64,000 nt of DNA from Acetohalobium arabaticum DSM 5501 (GCF_000144695.1 NC_014378.1:1152781-1216780), one strand, 5' to 3'. Positions 35,014 to 44,636 are shown, counted from the first letter of the stretch. The notes: a model not told the origin generated them from the sequence alone. Translations and numbers: made by a program.

Positions 35014-36435
35014 ATGGAAAGAGAAAGAAAACCAGAGTTTTTTGAAGCATTATTACCTGTTTTAATTACAGCAGTTTTATTATTTACAGGAATAGTATTT
35101 TTAGGAATTGATCCTCATATTCCCTTAGTTTTAGGTACTATAGTAGCAAGTATTTTAGGGGCCAAGCTAGGATTTAGTTGGGAGGAGATTAAGGATGGAT
35201 TATTGGACGGTATTAATATTGCTATGTCATCGGTAATTATTCTTTTGATTATTGGAATTGTAATCGGTGTTTGGATCTTAAGTGGTACGGTACCAACAAT
35301 GATCTATTATGGGATGAAACTATTATCACCAAAGATATTTTTAGTAGCAACTGCATTAATCTGTGCAGTAGTTTCGGTATCTAGTGGTAGCTCATGGACT
35401 ACAGCTGGAACAGTTGGAATTGCATTAATTGGTGTTGGAGAAGGTTTAGGAATACCTTTACCTATGGTAGCAGGGGCAATTATTTCTGGTGCTTATTTTG
35501 GAGATAAGATGTCGCCTTTGTCGGATACTACAAATTTAGCTCCAGCAATGGCGGGTAGTGAACTGTTTGAACATATTAAGCATATGATCTATACTACTGC
35601 ACCTGCATTTATAATTTCATTAATTTTGTTTTGGATTTTAGGACGTAATTTTGGAGCGGAAAGTTTAGATGCTGAAAAAATTGATCTTATTTTAAATACT
35701 TTGAATCAGACTTTCACTATTAATATCTGGATGTTAATACCAGCAGTGGTAGTCTTTACTATGGCTGCAATGAAACTTCCGGCGATTCCTACTTTAATTT
35801 CTGGTTCTGTAATTGGCGGTGTTTTTGCTATGTTATTTCAGGGAGTCGGTTTTTCAGCTGTAATTAATGCCATGCATTATGGATACAGCAGTGAAACTGG
35901 AGTTGAGGTACTTGATAGTCTGCTTAGCCGCGGCGGGTTAAATAGTATGATGTGGACGATTTCTTTAATTTTATGTGCTTTAGCTTTCGGTGGAGTATTA
36001 GATAAAGTTTCGGTTCTTGAGGTTATTGTAAATAAGATATTATCCTTTGCCGATACGACTGGAAAGTTAATTGCCAGTAATATCATTTCCTGTATTGGTG
36101 CCAATGCATTATTAGGTGATCAATTCTTATCTATTATTGTACCAGGAAGAATGTATAGAGCTGCTTATGAGAAGAAAGGTTTACATCCTAAGAATCTATC
36201 CCGAGTATTAGAGGATAGCGGTACATTAACAGCAGTTTTAATTCCTTGGACAGCAGGGGGAGCCTATATGGCTTCTACTTTAGGGGTAGATACTATTGCT
36301 TATCTACCTTATTGTTTCTTTAATCTATTAGTGCCAGTGGTTTCTATGGTTTATGGCTTTATGGATATTACTATTGAACCATCAGAAGCTTCAGAGTCAG
36401 CAAGTAATGCCCAAACTTCAGAAACAATTACTTAG
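35014..36435 (+). CDS. nhaC: Na+/H+ antiporter NhaC
   Basis: A 473-residue polytopic protein of the NhaC family. Motifs include GIVIGVWILSGTVPTMIYYG, SSGSSWTTAGTVGIALIGVG near residue 128, GAYFGDKMSPLSDTTNLAPA near 163 and RVLEDSGTLTAVLIPWTAGGAYMA near the end. It extrudes Na+ in exchange for H+. Two ribosome sites precede it; ATG 35014 fits the nearer AGGAGG, while TTG 35008 fits the upstream one. A terminator follows. Confidence 0.93.
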   Translation: MERERKPEFFEALLPVLITAVLLFTGIVFLGIDPHIPLVLGTIVASILGAKLGFSWEEIKDGLLDGINIAMSSVIILLIIGIVIGVWILSGTVPTMIYYGMKLLSPKIFLVATALICAVVSVSSGSSWTTAGTVGIALIGVGEGLGIPLPMVAGAIISGAYFGDKMSPLSDTTNLAPAMAGSELFEHIKHMIYTTAPAFIISLILFWILGRNFGAESLDAEKIDLILNTLNQTFTINIWMLIPAVVVFTMAAMKLPAIPTLISGSVIGGVFAMLFQGVGFSAVINAMHYGYSSETGVEVLDSLLSRGGLNSMMWTISLILCALAFGGVLDKVSVLEVIVNKILSFADTTGKLIASNIISCIGANALLGDQFLSIIVPGRMYRAAYEKKGLHPKNLSRVLEDSGTLTAVLIPWTAGGAYMASTLGVDTIAYLPYCFFNLLVPVVSMVYGFMDITIEPSEASESASNAQTSETIT

Positions 36436-36442
36436 TTATATT

Positions 36443-36476
36443 AATCTCCTGATGATATCATCAGGAGATTTTTTGT
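36443..36476 (+). terminator. Terminator of nhaC
   Basis: The 10-base stem AATCTCCTGA/TCAGGAGATT is followed by TTTTTT-type sequence (TTTTTTGTT). Confidence 0.9.
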
Positions 36477-36544
36477 TAAATATTTAAGTTTAGACTTTAG
36501 TTTGATATAATTAAATAAAATATGAATAGAAAGGATTGAGTAGA

Positions 36545-38038
36545 ATGAAGTATATCAGTACTAGAGGTAATTATGATAAGGTAGATGCTTCGGAAGCGAT
36601 AAGGTTAGGAATGGTACCTACTGGAGGTTTATTTGTCCCCGAAGAGATACCTACATTAAGTAGAGAGACAATTAATTCTATGCAGAATAGTTCGTATCAG
36701 GAGATTGTAGAGAAGATTTTGGATGAGTTTTTGACTGATTATACAGAGCAAGAATTACAGGAAGCAGTTGCTAAGGCCTACAATTGTGATAACTTTTCTG
36801 TTGAAGAGATAACTTCGCTATATAAATTAGATGATAACAGCCATGTTCTTGAATTATGGCATGGTCCAACAGCAGCATTTAAGGATTTAGCATTACAGGT
36901 TATGCCTTATTTATTAAGCCAGGCTATAGAAAAGGAAGAGACGGATAAGGATATTCTAATTTTAGTAGCTACTTCTGGTGATACAGGTAAGGCTGCTCTG
37001 GAAGGTTTTAAGAATGTGGATGGAATTGAGATTATTGTTTTCTATCCTGAAGAGGGAGTAAGTCAAGTTCAAAAGAGACAGATGGTAACTACCACAGGAG
37101 ATAATACTGCTGTGGTAGCAGTAGCCGGTAATTTTGATGACTGTCAGAGTAGTGTTAAAGAGATTTTTGGAGACCAAAACTTCAAAGAAGTTATTGCTGA
37201 CAAAGGATATCAGCTTTCTTCGGCTAATTCAATTAATTGGGGTAGGTTAGTGCCGCAGATTATCTATTACTTTGCTGCTTATGCTGAATTACTTAATCAA
37301 AAAGAGATTAAACCGGGAGAAGAGATTAATATTACTGTGCCTACCGGTAACTTTGGAAATATTTTAGCCAGTTATTATGCTTATCGAATGGGATTGCCGG
37401 TTAATAAATTCATTTGTGCTTCTAATGATAATAAGGTATTGACTGATTTCTTTAAAACAGGTGTTTATGATAAAAATCGCGACTTTAAGAAAACAGTTAG
37501 TCCTTCTATGGATATTCTTATCTCTTCTAATTTAGAACGGTTCTTATTTGAAGTGACCGGTCATGATGCCCAGAAGGTAACTAACTGGTATCAACAGTTA
37601 AAAGAGGAAGGAAAGTTTGAAGTAGATGAAGAGACAAAAGATAGAATTAATGAAATCTTTGTTGGTGAGTATGCTACTGAAGATGAGACTAAGGAAACTA
37701 TTCAAGCTGTCTATCAGGAGCATAATTATGTAATAGATCCTCATACTGCAGTAGGAGTTAATGTATATAATAAGTATTTTAATAACTATAACGATAAAAC
37801 AACAACGGTAATTGATGCTACAGCCAATCCATATAAATTTGGGACTACCGTTTTAAGTGCCATCAATGATTCTGTAATTACGGATGAAATGACTGAATTT
37901 GATATTTTAGAGGAATTAAATGAGGAAACTGGAGTTGAAATTCATTCTGGTTTAGAGGGATTAGCTAATCAAGAAATTAAACATGAACTTAAATGTAAAG
38001 TAGATGGAATTAGAGATATTATTCAACAGGTTCTGTAA
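36545..38038 (+). CDS. thrC: Threonine synthase
   Basis: A 497-residue PLP enzyme making threonine from phosphohomoserine. It is the longer form with an N-terminal YISTRGNY motif, LELWHGPTAAFKDLALQ holding the PLP lysine (about residue 107), VATSGDTGKAALEG and VPTGNFGNILASYYA. It completes the pathway begun by hom, lysC and thrB at 2.9-6.4 kb but is separate from them. I start it at ATG 36545, nine bases after AAGGA; the upstream TTG 36536 abuts that site. No attenuator or operator is obvious in its short leader. Confidence 0.94.
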   Translation: MKYISTRGNYDKVDASEAIRLGMVPTGGLFVPEEIPTLSRETINSMQNSSYQEIVEKILDEFLTDYTEQELQEAVAKAYNCDNFSVEEITSLYKLDDNSHVLELWHGPTAAFKDLALQVMPYLLSQAIEKEETDKDILILVATSGDTGKAALEGFKNVDGIEIIVFYPEEGVSQVQKRQMVTTTGDNTAVVAVAGNFDDCQSSVKEIFGDQNFKEVIADKGYQLSSANSINWGRLVPQIIYYFAAYAELLNQKEIKPGEEINITVPTGNFGNILASYYAYRMGLPVNKFICASNDNKVLTDFFKTGVYDKNRDFKKTVSPSMDILISSNLERFLFEVTGHDAQKVTNWYQQLKEEGKFEVDEETKDRINEIFVGEYATEDETKETIQAVYQEHNYVIDPHTAVGVNVYNKYFNNYNDKTTTVIDATANPYKFGTTVLSAINDSVITDEMTEFDILEELNEETGVEIHSGLEGLANQEIKHELKCKVDGIRDIIQQVL

Positions 38039-38048
38039 AATAAATTAA

Positions 38049-38085
38049 ACCGCAAAGATAAAGGCCTTTATCTTTGCGGTAAATT
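38049..38085. terminator. Bidirectional terminator between thrC and glgP copy 2
   Basis: A 16-base perfect inverted repeat, ACCGCAAAGATAAAGG and its complement, lies between two convergent genes with AT-rich flanks on both sides. Confidence 0.85.
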
Positions 38086-38092
38086 ACTTTAT

Positions 38093-39790
38093 TTACATTT
38101 CATGTTGTGGAAAATGAACTTCTTCGATAGATTCAGTGATTACTTCAATTGCTTCGAAGTCTTTATCTCTTTCTTTAGATGTTATATTATACAGTCGATC
38201 ATAATACTCTTTAACCATTCTCTGGGCTGAAAATTGTTCGTGAGACATATCGATACTGGCCTGCATCATTTTTTTCCATTCTTCATGGTTTTCGTAGTAG
38301 GTGGGGATTACTTCATCATATATAATCTGGTGTAAAGCTCTTAAGTCCTGTTCATCTTCGCTTAAATGATTATACTCTTCATGGAGTACTTCATCGATTA
38401 ACCAGCCGCTAACGCCGTGTTCTGGTCCTTCTGCTAACCAGCCGTCAACTACACTTAAGTTTAATACTCCATTCATAGCTGCCTTCATGCCGGAAGTACC
38501 GCTGGCTTCTAAAGGACGGCGAGGATTATTAAGCCAGACATCGGACCCCCTTACCATTTTGCGGGCAATATCCATATCGTAATTTTCTAAAAAGACTACG
38601 CTGTCTGTATATTTCTGTTCCATCTGAACTAAGTTTTGGACAATATCTTTGCCGGTATCATCATTAGGATGTGCTTTACCGGAGAAGACTAGTTGGATCT
38701 TTCCTTCACGCAGAAGCGGATCAATAGCATCTGCATCTCTAAAGATCAATTCGCTTCGCTTATAGGGAGCGGTTCGCCGCGCAAATCCAATAATTAGTGA
38801 ATCAGGATTTAAATTAGCTCCGTCGACCTCTTTAACATAATCGACTAATTCTTGTTTCAGTTCATAATGCGGCTGCCAGAGATCTTCTCCGGCTTCATAG
38901 GCATTCTTTATCCGTTCATCCTGCCAGGTTTTGGCATGGACTCCATTAGTGATTCCGATAATCGGTGCTTTATCATCCACATCCTTCCACATTTCTTTAG
39001 TTGTTTCCTGGTGAAGATCGGAGACTCCATTGGTAATTGAAGAGAGTCTGAGGCCGGCTACTGTCATGTTAAATGGATTATCACCGATTTCTTTCATCTG
39101 TTTATAATTGAGGCTGTTATAAGCCTTCATATGCTGTAGAAGGCGATGTTCATGAATCTCATTTCCTGCTCTGACAGGAGTATGAGTGGTAAAGACAATT
39201 TCTTCTCGAGTAGCTTCCTTAGCTTCATCAAAGGACATACCTGCTTCCATTTTTTCTCTGATTAATTCAACACCTGCTAAAACGGCATGGCCTTCATTGA
39301 AGTGATACTTATCAACATCAATATCAAGCTTGCGTAAGGCTCTTACCCCGCCAATTCCTAGTACCATTTCCTGGGCTAAGCGGTCCTTGTCATCACCACC
39401 GTATAATTTACTAGTAATCCAGCCGTGTTCACTTTCAGGAAAATTAGTATCCAGTAAATAGAGTGGAGCATTATCGTATTTGTCTACTAATCTTACTTTA
39501 CAGTCAACCTCTTCTCCTTCGATATTAACTGTTACAGTAATACCGGTATCGGTTAAGAAATCAAAATCAAATGTAGGAAAGGTATCATAAGGTCTACCAT
39601 CTTCACCGATATATTGCTGGGTATAATCCTGTTCCCAGAGGATACCGAGTCCGATTACTGGTAAGTCTAAGTCAGCAGCAGCTTTAAGATAATCACCGGC
39701 TAAGACACCTAAGCCGCCGGAATAGATCGGTAATTCTTCATCAAGACCATATTCCATACAGAAGTAGGCGATATTTGGTTTGTTCTGCAA
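38093..39790 (-). CDS. glgP: Alpha-glucan phosphorylase (GT35, short form), copy 2
   Basis: A 565-residue paralogue of the phosphorylase at 16.9 kb, with the same signatures (AYFCMEYGLDEELPIYSGGLG, HFNEGHAVL, THTPVRAGNEIHEH, ASGTSGMKAAMNG). It is an independent minus-strand gene starting at TTG 39790 behind AAGGAGGATTAA. It carries an extra charged C-terminal tail of about 25 residues (ending EEVHFPQHEM). The two copies look roughly three-quarters identical by eye, suggesting an old duplication with possibly different regulation or chain-length preference. Confidence 0.93.
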   Translation of the reverse strand: MQNKPNIAYFCMEYGLDEELPIYSGGLGVLAGDYLKAAADLDLPVIGLGILWEQDYTQQYIGEDGRPYDTFPTFDFDFLTDTGITVTVNIEGEEVDCKVRLVDKYDNAPLYLLDTNFPESEHGWITSKLYGGDDKDRLAQEMVLGIGGVRALRKLDIDVDKYHFNEGHAVLAGVELIREKMEAGMSFDEAKEATREEIVFTTHTPVRAGNEIHEHRLLQHMKAYNSLNYKQMKEIGDNPFNMTVAGLRLSSITNGVSDLHQETTKEMWKDVDDKAPIIGITNGVHAKTWQDERIKNAYEAGEDLWQPHYELKQELVDYVKEVDGANLNPDSLIIGFARRTAPYKRSELIFRDADAIDPLLREGKIQLVFSGKAHPNDDTGKDIVQNLVQMEQKYTDSVVFLENYDMDIARKMVRGSDVWLNNPRRPLEASGTSGMKAAMNGVLNLSVVDGWLAEGPEHGVSGWLIDEVLHEEYNHLSEDEQDLRALHQIIYDEVIPTYYENHEEWKKMMQASIDMSHEQFSAQRMVKEYYDRLYNITSKERDKDFEAIEVITESIEEVHFPQHEM

Positions 39791-39935
39791 GTTAATCCTC
39801 CTTTATAATTTAGTTAGTGTTATTATTATTGGACAGTTAGATAATTATTTTGTCTTGTTTTTAGTATTCTGTTAATTGAAAAATATATGCATATAAATAG
39901 TTAGTAGCGTTAAATAACTCTTCAATAATTATGAA

Positions 39936-39983
39936 TTGACAGAAAGAATAATCTATTATATAATTTATATGAATAATTGTTCA
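39936..39983 (+). promoter_or_regulatory. Promoter and ArsR/SmtB-type operator of the metal ATPase
   Basis: TTGACA (39936-39941), 17 bases, TATAAT (39959-39964) is a consensus promoter. Six bases further lies TGAATAATTGTTCA (39970-39983), a 14-base near-palindrome that differs at one base from the ArsR/SmtB core TGAACA-N2-TGTTCA. Its position over the start of transcription fits repression relieved by metal. An ArsR-family gene with a CadC-like metal motif is at 46990. Confidence 0.75.
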
Positions 39984-40029
39984 CATATTAGAATTTAAAA
40001 TGGTATATTATAAAAAAGGAGGTAAATTA

Positions 40030-42168
40030 ATGGCTAATACTTATAAGGCTGTAGCTGGATTAAAAAAGGAATTCCTTTTACAGGGGCTTGGCTGTGCTAA
40101 TTGTGCCAGTAAGATGGAGCATCGTATAAATGAACTGGATAATGTTAAAACAGCTGAACTTAATTTTACGGTCCAAAAGTTAATTATTACAGTAGAGGAT
40201 GAGAGTGAACTTGATGAAACTATTGAGGCTGCCGAAGAAATCATTCATGATTTAGAACCAGAGGTTGAAGTAAAGGAAGCTGAAGAAGAGAAGGACTCAG
40301 AAAGTATTATGGATAATGCAGAAATTAAACGGAAAGGACTGCGAATAACTGTTGGAAGTTTCTTCTTTATAGCTGCTCTTATAGCTCCAGTTTCATTTAA
40401 TTTTAAGTTAGTTTTATTTATAACTGCTTACCTGACTATAGGTGGAGGTGTTCTCAAGCGGGCGGTAAGAAATATTAGCAAGGGCCAATTCTTTGATGAG
40501 AATTTTTTGATGGCACTGGCTACTACTGGTGCTTTTGCTATTCAGGAATTTCCAGAAGCAGTTTCAGTAATGTTATTTTATCAATTAGGCGAGTTACTCC
40601 AGAATATTGCTGTTGATAGATCGCGGCGTTCAATTAAGGATTTGATGGATATTAAAGCAGAGTATGCCAATCTAAAGACGGAGACTGGAGTTAAAGAAGT
40701 TGACCCGGCTGAAGTGAATATTGGAGATAGAATAATTATTAAACCTGGTGAAAGGGTTCCACTGGATGGTAAAGTTATTTCAGGAGAAGCCCAGATGGAT
40801 ACTTCGGCTTTAACCGGTGAGTCAGCACCTCGGAAAGTAGAATCTGGCGAAGATATTTTAAGCGGTTTTATCAATAAAACAGGGGTATTGACAGTTGAAG
40901 TAAAAAAAGAATTACAGGAGTCTATGATAACTAGAATTCTGGATTTAGTTGAGAATGCCAGTGCTAAAAAAGCACCGACTGAGAAGTTTATTACTAAGTT
41001 TGCTCGCTACTATACACCTGCTGTTGTCTTTGTAGCTTTGGCCTTGGCTACTCTACCACCGCTATTATTAACAGATGCTCTTTTTGCTGATTGGATTTAT
41101 CGGGCCTTAGTCTTTTTAGTTATTTCCTGTCCCTGTGCATTATTAATCTCAATTCCGTTAGGATTTTTCGGCGGGATAGGAGCTGCTTCTAAAAGAGGGA
41201 TTTTGGTTAAAGGAGGAAATTATCTTGAGGCTTTGAATAATCTTGATAGAGTTATCTTTGATAAGACCGGTACTTTAACTGAAGGTAACTTTGAAGTTGA
41301 TGAAGTTATAGCGGCTAAAGGTTATACAAAGCAGGAAGTTTTAGATTTAGCGGCTAAAGTAGAAGTCCATTCTAACCATCCTATTGCTCAATCAATTCTT
41401 GCTGCTTCTTCGAAAGATATCAATGCTGAGGATATAGAAGGATATGAAGAGCTCTCTGGACAGGGGATTAAGGCTAAGATAGCAGGTGAAGAAGTATTAG
41501 TAGGAAATGAAAAGTTGTTGTCCAAGTTAGCTTTAGAAAGTAACAGATATAAGTCAGAAGATAAGACAGTAGTTAATGTAGTAGTTGAAGAAGATTATAT
41601 CGGATCTATTTTAATTGCTGATCAGATTAAGTCTGATGCTAAAGAAGCTATTGCTGAATTAAAAGAGTTGGGAATTAAAGAAGTAGTAATGTTGACTGGA
41701 GATAATAAAATCGTAGCTGAGAGGATAGTCGATAAATTAGGGCTGGATAGCTATCAGGCGGAGTTATTACCGAATGAAAAAGTGAAAAAAACAGAAAGAC
41801 TCCTTGCTCAAAGCAGTAATGATGGTAAGTTAGCTTTTGTGGGAGATGGAATCAATGATGCTCCTGTATTGGCAAGAGCAGATGTAGGAGTGGCTATGGG
41901 AGGCCTAGGATCTGATGCTGCTATTGAAGCTGCTGATATAGTGTTAATGACTGATGAACCTGCTAAATTAGGAGAAGCTCTAGAAGTGGCTAGTGATACT
42001 AAAAGAATAGTCTGGCAGAATATTATCTTAACTTTAGGTATTAAAGGAATTGTAATGGCTTTAGGAGCTGTAGGGATGGCTACAATGTGGGAAGCGGTCT
42101 TTGCTGATGTAGGTGTTGCTTTATTAGCGGTATTGAATTCCCTTCGAATTATTAAAAGTAAGAAGTAA
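40030..42168 (+). CDS. Heavy-metal P1B-type ATPase (Zn/Cd/Pb type)
   Basis: A 712-residue metal pump. An N-terminal HMA domain has GLGCANCASKMEHR; the membrane metal site is SCPCALLISIP (P1B-2 type, selective for Zn2+, Cd2+, Pb2+); the phosphorylation site is FDKTGTLTEG, with the actuator motif TGESAPR and hinge VGDGINDAPVLARADVG. It should export divalent metals at the cost of ATP. I start it at ATG 40030 behind AAGGAGGT; the in-frame ATG 40000 lies upstream of that site. Copper pumps have the same CPC motif, but HMA and membrane residues look more like ZntA/CadA. Confidence 0.92.
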   Translation: MANTYKAVAGLKKEFLLQGLGCANCASKMEHRINELDNVKTAELNFTVQKLIITVEDESELDETIEAAEEIIHDLEPEVEVKEAEEEKDSESIMDNAEIKRKGLRITVGSFFFIAALIAPVSFNFKLVLFITAYLTIGGGVLKRAVRNISKGQFFDENFLMALATTGAFAIQEFPEAVSVMLFYQLGELLQNIAVDRSRRSIKDLMDIKAEYANLKTETGVKEVDPAEVNIGDRIIIKPGERVPLDGKVISGEAQMDTSALTGESAPRKVESGEDILSGFINKTGVLTVEVKKELQESMITRILDLVENASAKKAPTEKFITKFARYYTPAVVFVALALATLPPLLLTDALFADWIYRALVFLVISCPCALLISIPLGFFGGIGAASKRGILVKGGNYLEALNNLDRVIFDKTGTLTEGNFEVDEVIAAKGYTKQEVLDLAAKVEVHSNHPIAQSILAASSKDINAEDIEGYEELSGQGIKAKIAGEEVLVGNEKLLSKLALESNRYKSEDKTVVNVVVEEDYIGSILIADQIKSDAKEAIAELKELGIKEVVMLTGDNKIVAERIVDKLGLDSYQAELLPNEKVKKTERLLAQSSNDGKLAFVGDGINDAPVLARADVGVAMGGLGSDAAIEAADIVLMTDEPAKLGEALEVASDTKRIVWQNIILTLGIKGIVMALGAVGMATMWEAVFADVGVALLAVLNSLRIIKSKK

Positions 42169-42201
42169 ACGGAAATTAGGATTATTTTAGATAATTTATT
42201 C

Positions 42202-42230
42202 TTGACAGAGGCTTTAAATTATGGTATTAT
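42202..42230 (+). promoter_or_regulatory. Promoter of the cold-shock protein gene
   Basis: TTGACA (42202-42207), 17 bases, TATTAT (42225-42230) is a strong sigma-A type promoter, leaving a short 5' untranslated region of about 45 bases, unlike the long leaders of many cold-induced csp genes. Confidence 0.75.
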
Positions 42231-42281
42231 ACTAGGTGGAAATTAGAAATATGAAGAAATATTGTTAAGGAGGTATGAAAT

Positions 42282-42614
42282 ATGGTATCATTAAGTGAAA
42301 TAGTTGGTGAAGAAGCTGAAGAAGATATTTCTAAGTCAGTTGATGAAGGTGATGCTGCAGAGGAAGAGTCTATTACTGTAGATGAATCTGTTGCTGTAGA
42401 TTCTGATACTGGATCTAGAACTGGAAAGGTAAAGTGGTTCGATACTAAAAAAGGTTATGGTTTTATTGAACAAGAAGATGGAGATGACATCTTCGTTCAC
42501 TATACTGCTATCCAGGAAGAAGGTTTTAAGGACTTAGAGGAAGAACAGCAGGTAAGCTTTGAAGTTGTAGAAAGTGATAAAGGTTTACAAGCTGAAAATG
42601 TAACTAAAGTATAA
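42282..42614 (+). CDS. Cold-shock domain protein with acidic N-terminal extension
   Basis: The last 65 of 110 residues form a standard cold-shock domain with RNP1 KGYGFIEQ and RNP2 DIFVHY, plus GKVKWFD at its start; it binds single-stranded RNA or DNA. Before it lies an extension of about 45 residues that is almost entirely acidic or small ([20 protein letters not shown]...). Ordinary bacterial Csp proteins are 65-70 residues and begin at the domain. The start ATG 42282 has an excellent ribosome site, TAAGGAGGTATGAAAT, so the extension is translated. Confidence 0.9.
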   Translation: MVSLSEIVGEEAEEDISKSVDEGDAAEEESITVDESVAVDSDTGSRTGKVKWFDTKKGYGFIEQEDGDDIFVHYTAIQEEGFKDLEEEQQVSFEVVESDKGLQAENVTKV

Positions 42615-42639
42615 TTAGTTCTCTGCTAAGTACTTAACA

Positions 42640-42676
42640 GACCTAGGTGGGATTTTTCCATCTAGGTCTTTTCTAG
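42640..42676 (+). terminator. Terminator of the cold-shock gene
   Basis: AGACCTAGGTGG pairs with CCATCTAGGTCT (one G-U) around a T-rich loop, followed by TTTTC. Confidence 0.85.
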
Positions 42677-42755
42677 TTTAGAGCAGGAAAAAGATTATTC
42701 AGTTAGAATATTTAATAATATAATATATTTAAATCTTGTGACAGGAGGTAGTAAA

Positions 42756-43931
42756 ATGTGGAATAACATAGCAGTTTCTCGGAAAAGTTTAATTAAGTAT
42801 CTTGCTGTTATTATGATTGGGATCGTAGTAAGTGGAGGTTTATTTATAGGTTTAAGTACTGGTCAGGCTTTTGCTCAAAATGAAGCCGATTCAACTCAGA
42901 ATGTTTATAAAAGTAATTTCTTTGCTGATATAGCTTCTAAGGTTGATGCAGCAGTGGTTAGGATTAATGTTAAAGTTGAAATAGATTCAGAAAAATTAAA
43001 AGAAAATTATCCATTCTTCAATGATCCTTACTTTAAGAAGTTTTTTGAACAGCAGATTCCTTTTGAAGGGGAGGGAAATCCTAAATTTAGACAGGGATTT
43101 GGGACCGGATTTATTATTAGCCAAGATGGATACATATTAACCAATGAACATGTTATTCATGGTGCCGAGGAAGTAACAGTTAAGCTGTCAGATAGAAAGG
43201 AACCAATTAAGGCAGAGGTAGTTGGAACTGATTTTAGTCTTGATCTGGCTGTATTAAAGATTAATGTTAATGACAAACTGCCGGCAGTCAAGTTAGGCAA
43301 CTCAGATAATATTAAACCAGGAGACTGGACTGTAGCTATTGGTAATCCTTATGGGTTGAATCATACAGTTACTGTAGGGGTGATCAGTGCTCTGGGCCGT
43401 CCACTTCGCATTAGACAGGGAAAGAAGCCTAGAGTCTATAAGAATATGATTCAGACAGATGCGGCGATAAATCCTGGTAATAGTGGCGGACCTTTATTAA
43501 ATAGAGAAGGCCAAGTTATTGGAATTAATACTGCTATTAATGCTCAGGCACAGGGGATTGGGTTTGCTATTCCAATCAATGAAGCTAAAAGAGTTTTAAG
43601 TGATCTAAAACAACACGGTAAGGTGATCCGCCCCTGGATGGGGGTCTATATGCAGCCGATAACTGAAGAGATGACTGAATACTTCAATTTAGAAAGTACT
43701 GAAGGGGCTTTAATTGCTGATATAATTTCGGATAGTCCAGCCGATAAAGCCGGTTTGAAGGCTGGAGATGTTATTGTGGAAATAAATGAAATAGCAGTAG
43801 AAAATCCTGAAGATGTAGTTAAATTAGTAGAAAAAGCTGAAGTAGGAGATAAGATGGTACTTAGGGTTTTAAGGGAAGGATATAAGCGATTCGTAAGTGT
43901 AACTTTAGATGAAAGACCTAAAGAGTATTAA
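42756..43931 (+). CDS. HtrA/DegP-like serine protease
   Basis: A 391-residue envelope protease. An N-terminal membrane anchor (IKYLAVIMIGIVVSGGLFIG, about 15-35) precedes a trypsin-like domain with the catalytic triad in TNEHVIHG (His), FSLDLAVLK (Asp) and NPGNSGGPLL (Ser), and one C-terminal PDZ domain (DSPADKAGLKAGDVIVEIN). It degrades or refolds damaged exported proteins. I start it at ATG 42756 behind AGGAGG; GTG 42738 lies upstream of that site. The fchA-like gene follows with its own promoter. Confidence 0.93.
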   Translation: MWNNIAVSRKSLIKYLAVIMIGIVVSGGLFIGLSTGQAFAQNEADSTQNVYKSNFFADIASKVDAAVVRINVKVEIDSEKLKENYPFFNDPYFKKFFEQQIPFEGEGNPKFRQGFGTGFIISQDGYILTNEHVIHGAEEVTVKLSDRKEPIKAEVVGTDFSLDLAVLKINVNDKLPAVKLGNSDNIKPGDWTVAIGNPYGLNHTVTVGVISALGRPLRIRQGKKPRVYKNMIQTDAAINPGNSGGPLLNREGQVIGINTAINAQAQGIGFAIPINEAKRVLSDLKQHGKVIRPWMGVYMQPITEEMTEYFNLESTEGALIADIISDSPADKAGLKAGDVIVEINEIAVENPEDVVKLVEKAEVGDKMVLRVLREGYKRFVSVTLDERPKEY

Positions 43932-44002
43932 GTGAAATTGTTAAATATTAAGTAGTATGTTATAATCTAAATGATAGTGATAAAAAAAGGAGGATCATTA
44001 TT

Positions 44003-44629
44003 ATGATTGAAGAAGAAAAGATTGGTAAGTTTCTTGATGATTTTGCATCTGACAAGCATACACCTGGCGGGGGAAGTGCTGCTGCTTTGAGCGGTGCTTT
44101 AGGTGCTGCTTCTACTTGTATGGTAGCTTCTTTGACAGTAGGAAAAGATGATTATGCTGATGTTAAAGAGAAAATGGAAGAGTTGATTGCTGATACTACA
44201 GAACTGAAAGATGACTATCTTGAGTTAGTGGACAAAGATATGGAAGTATTCAATGATTTTATGGAAGCTTTGAAGCTGCCCAAGGAAACAGAAGAAGAGA
44301 AAGAAAAGAGAGCAGAAGCCTTAAAAGAAGCCTCAATCGAAGCCACGGAAGTTCCCTTTGCTATGGCCAAGAAGAGTTTAGAAGTTTTAAAACAGGCTTT
44401 AATTGCTGCCAAGAAAGGAAATATACAGGCAGTCAGTGATGCTGGAGTAGGGGCTATTGAAGCCTGGGCTGCTCTAGAAGCTGCTGAACTGAATGTCAAT
44501 ATCAATTTAGCTTCAATGAATAATGAGGAGTATGTAGCTAAGAAGCGTCAAGAGATGAAGGAATTAAAGGAAGAAGCTAAGGAATTAAAAGAGGAAGTAT
44601 TAGAAATTACAAATGAAAAGATAGGTTAA
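44003..44629 (+). CDS. Cyclodeaminase/cyclohydrolase family protein (FTCD C-terminal type)
   Basis: A 208-residue, mostly helical protein with the family start FASDKHTPGGGSAAALSGALGA and central EATEVPFAMAKKSLEVL, then VSDAGVGAIEAWAALEAAELNVNINL. Members are stand-alone formimino-THF cyclodeaminases or methenyl-THF cyclohydrolases (FchA) that feed one-carbon units into folate metabolism. A promoter TTGTTA-N16-TATAAT (43939-43966) lies upstream. Which of the two activities it has cannot be decided here. The end is a charged helix rich in KELKEE. Confidence 0.88.
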   Translation: MIEEEKIGKFLDDFASDKHTPGGGSAAALSGALGAASTCMVASLTVGKDDYADVKEKMEELIADTTELKDDYLELVDKDMEVFNDFMEALKLPKETEEEKEKRAEALKEASIEATEVPFAMAKKSLEVLKQALIAAKKGNIQAVSDAGVGAIEAWAALEAAELNVNINLASMNNEEYVAKKRQEMKELKEEAKELKEEVLEITNEKIG

Positions 44630-44636
44630 TTATGTA

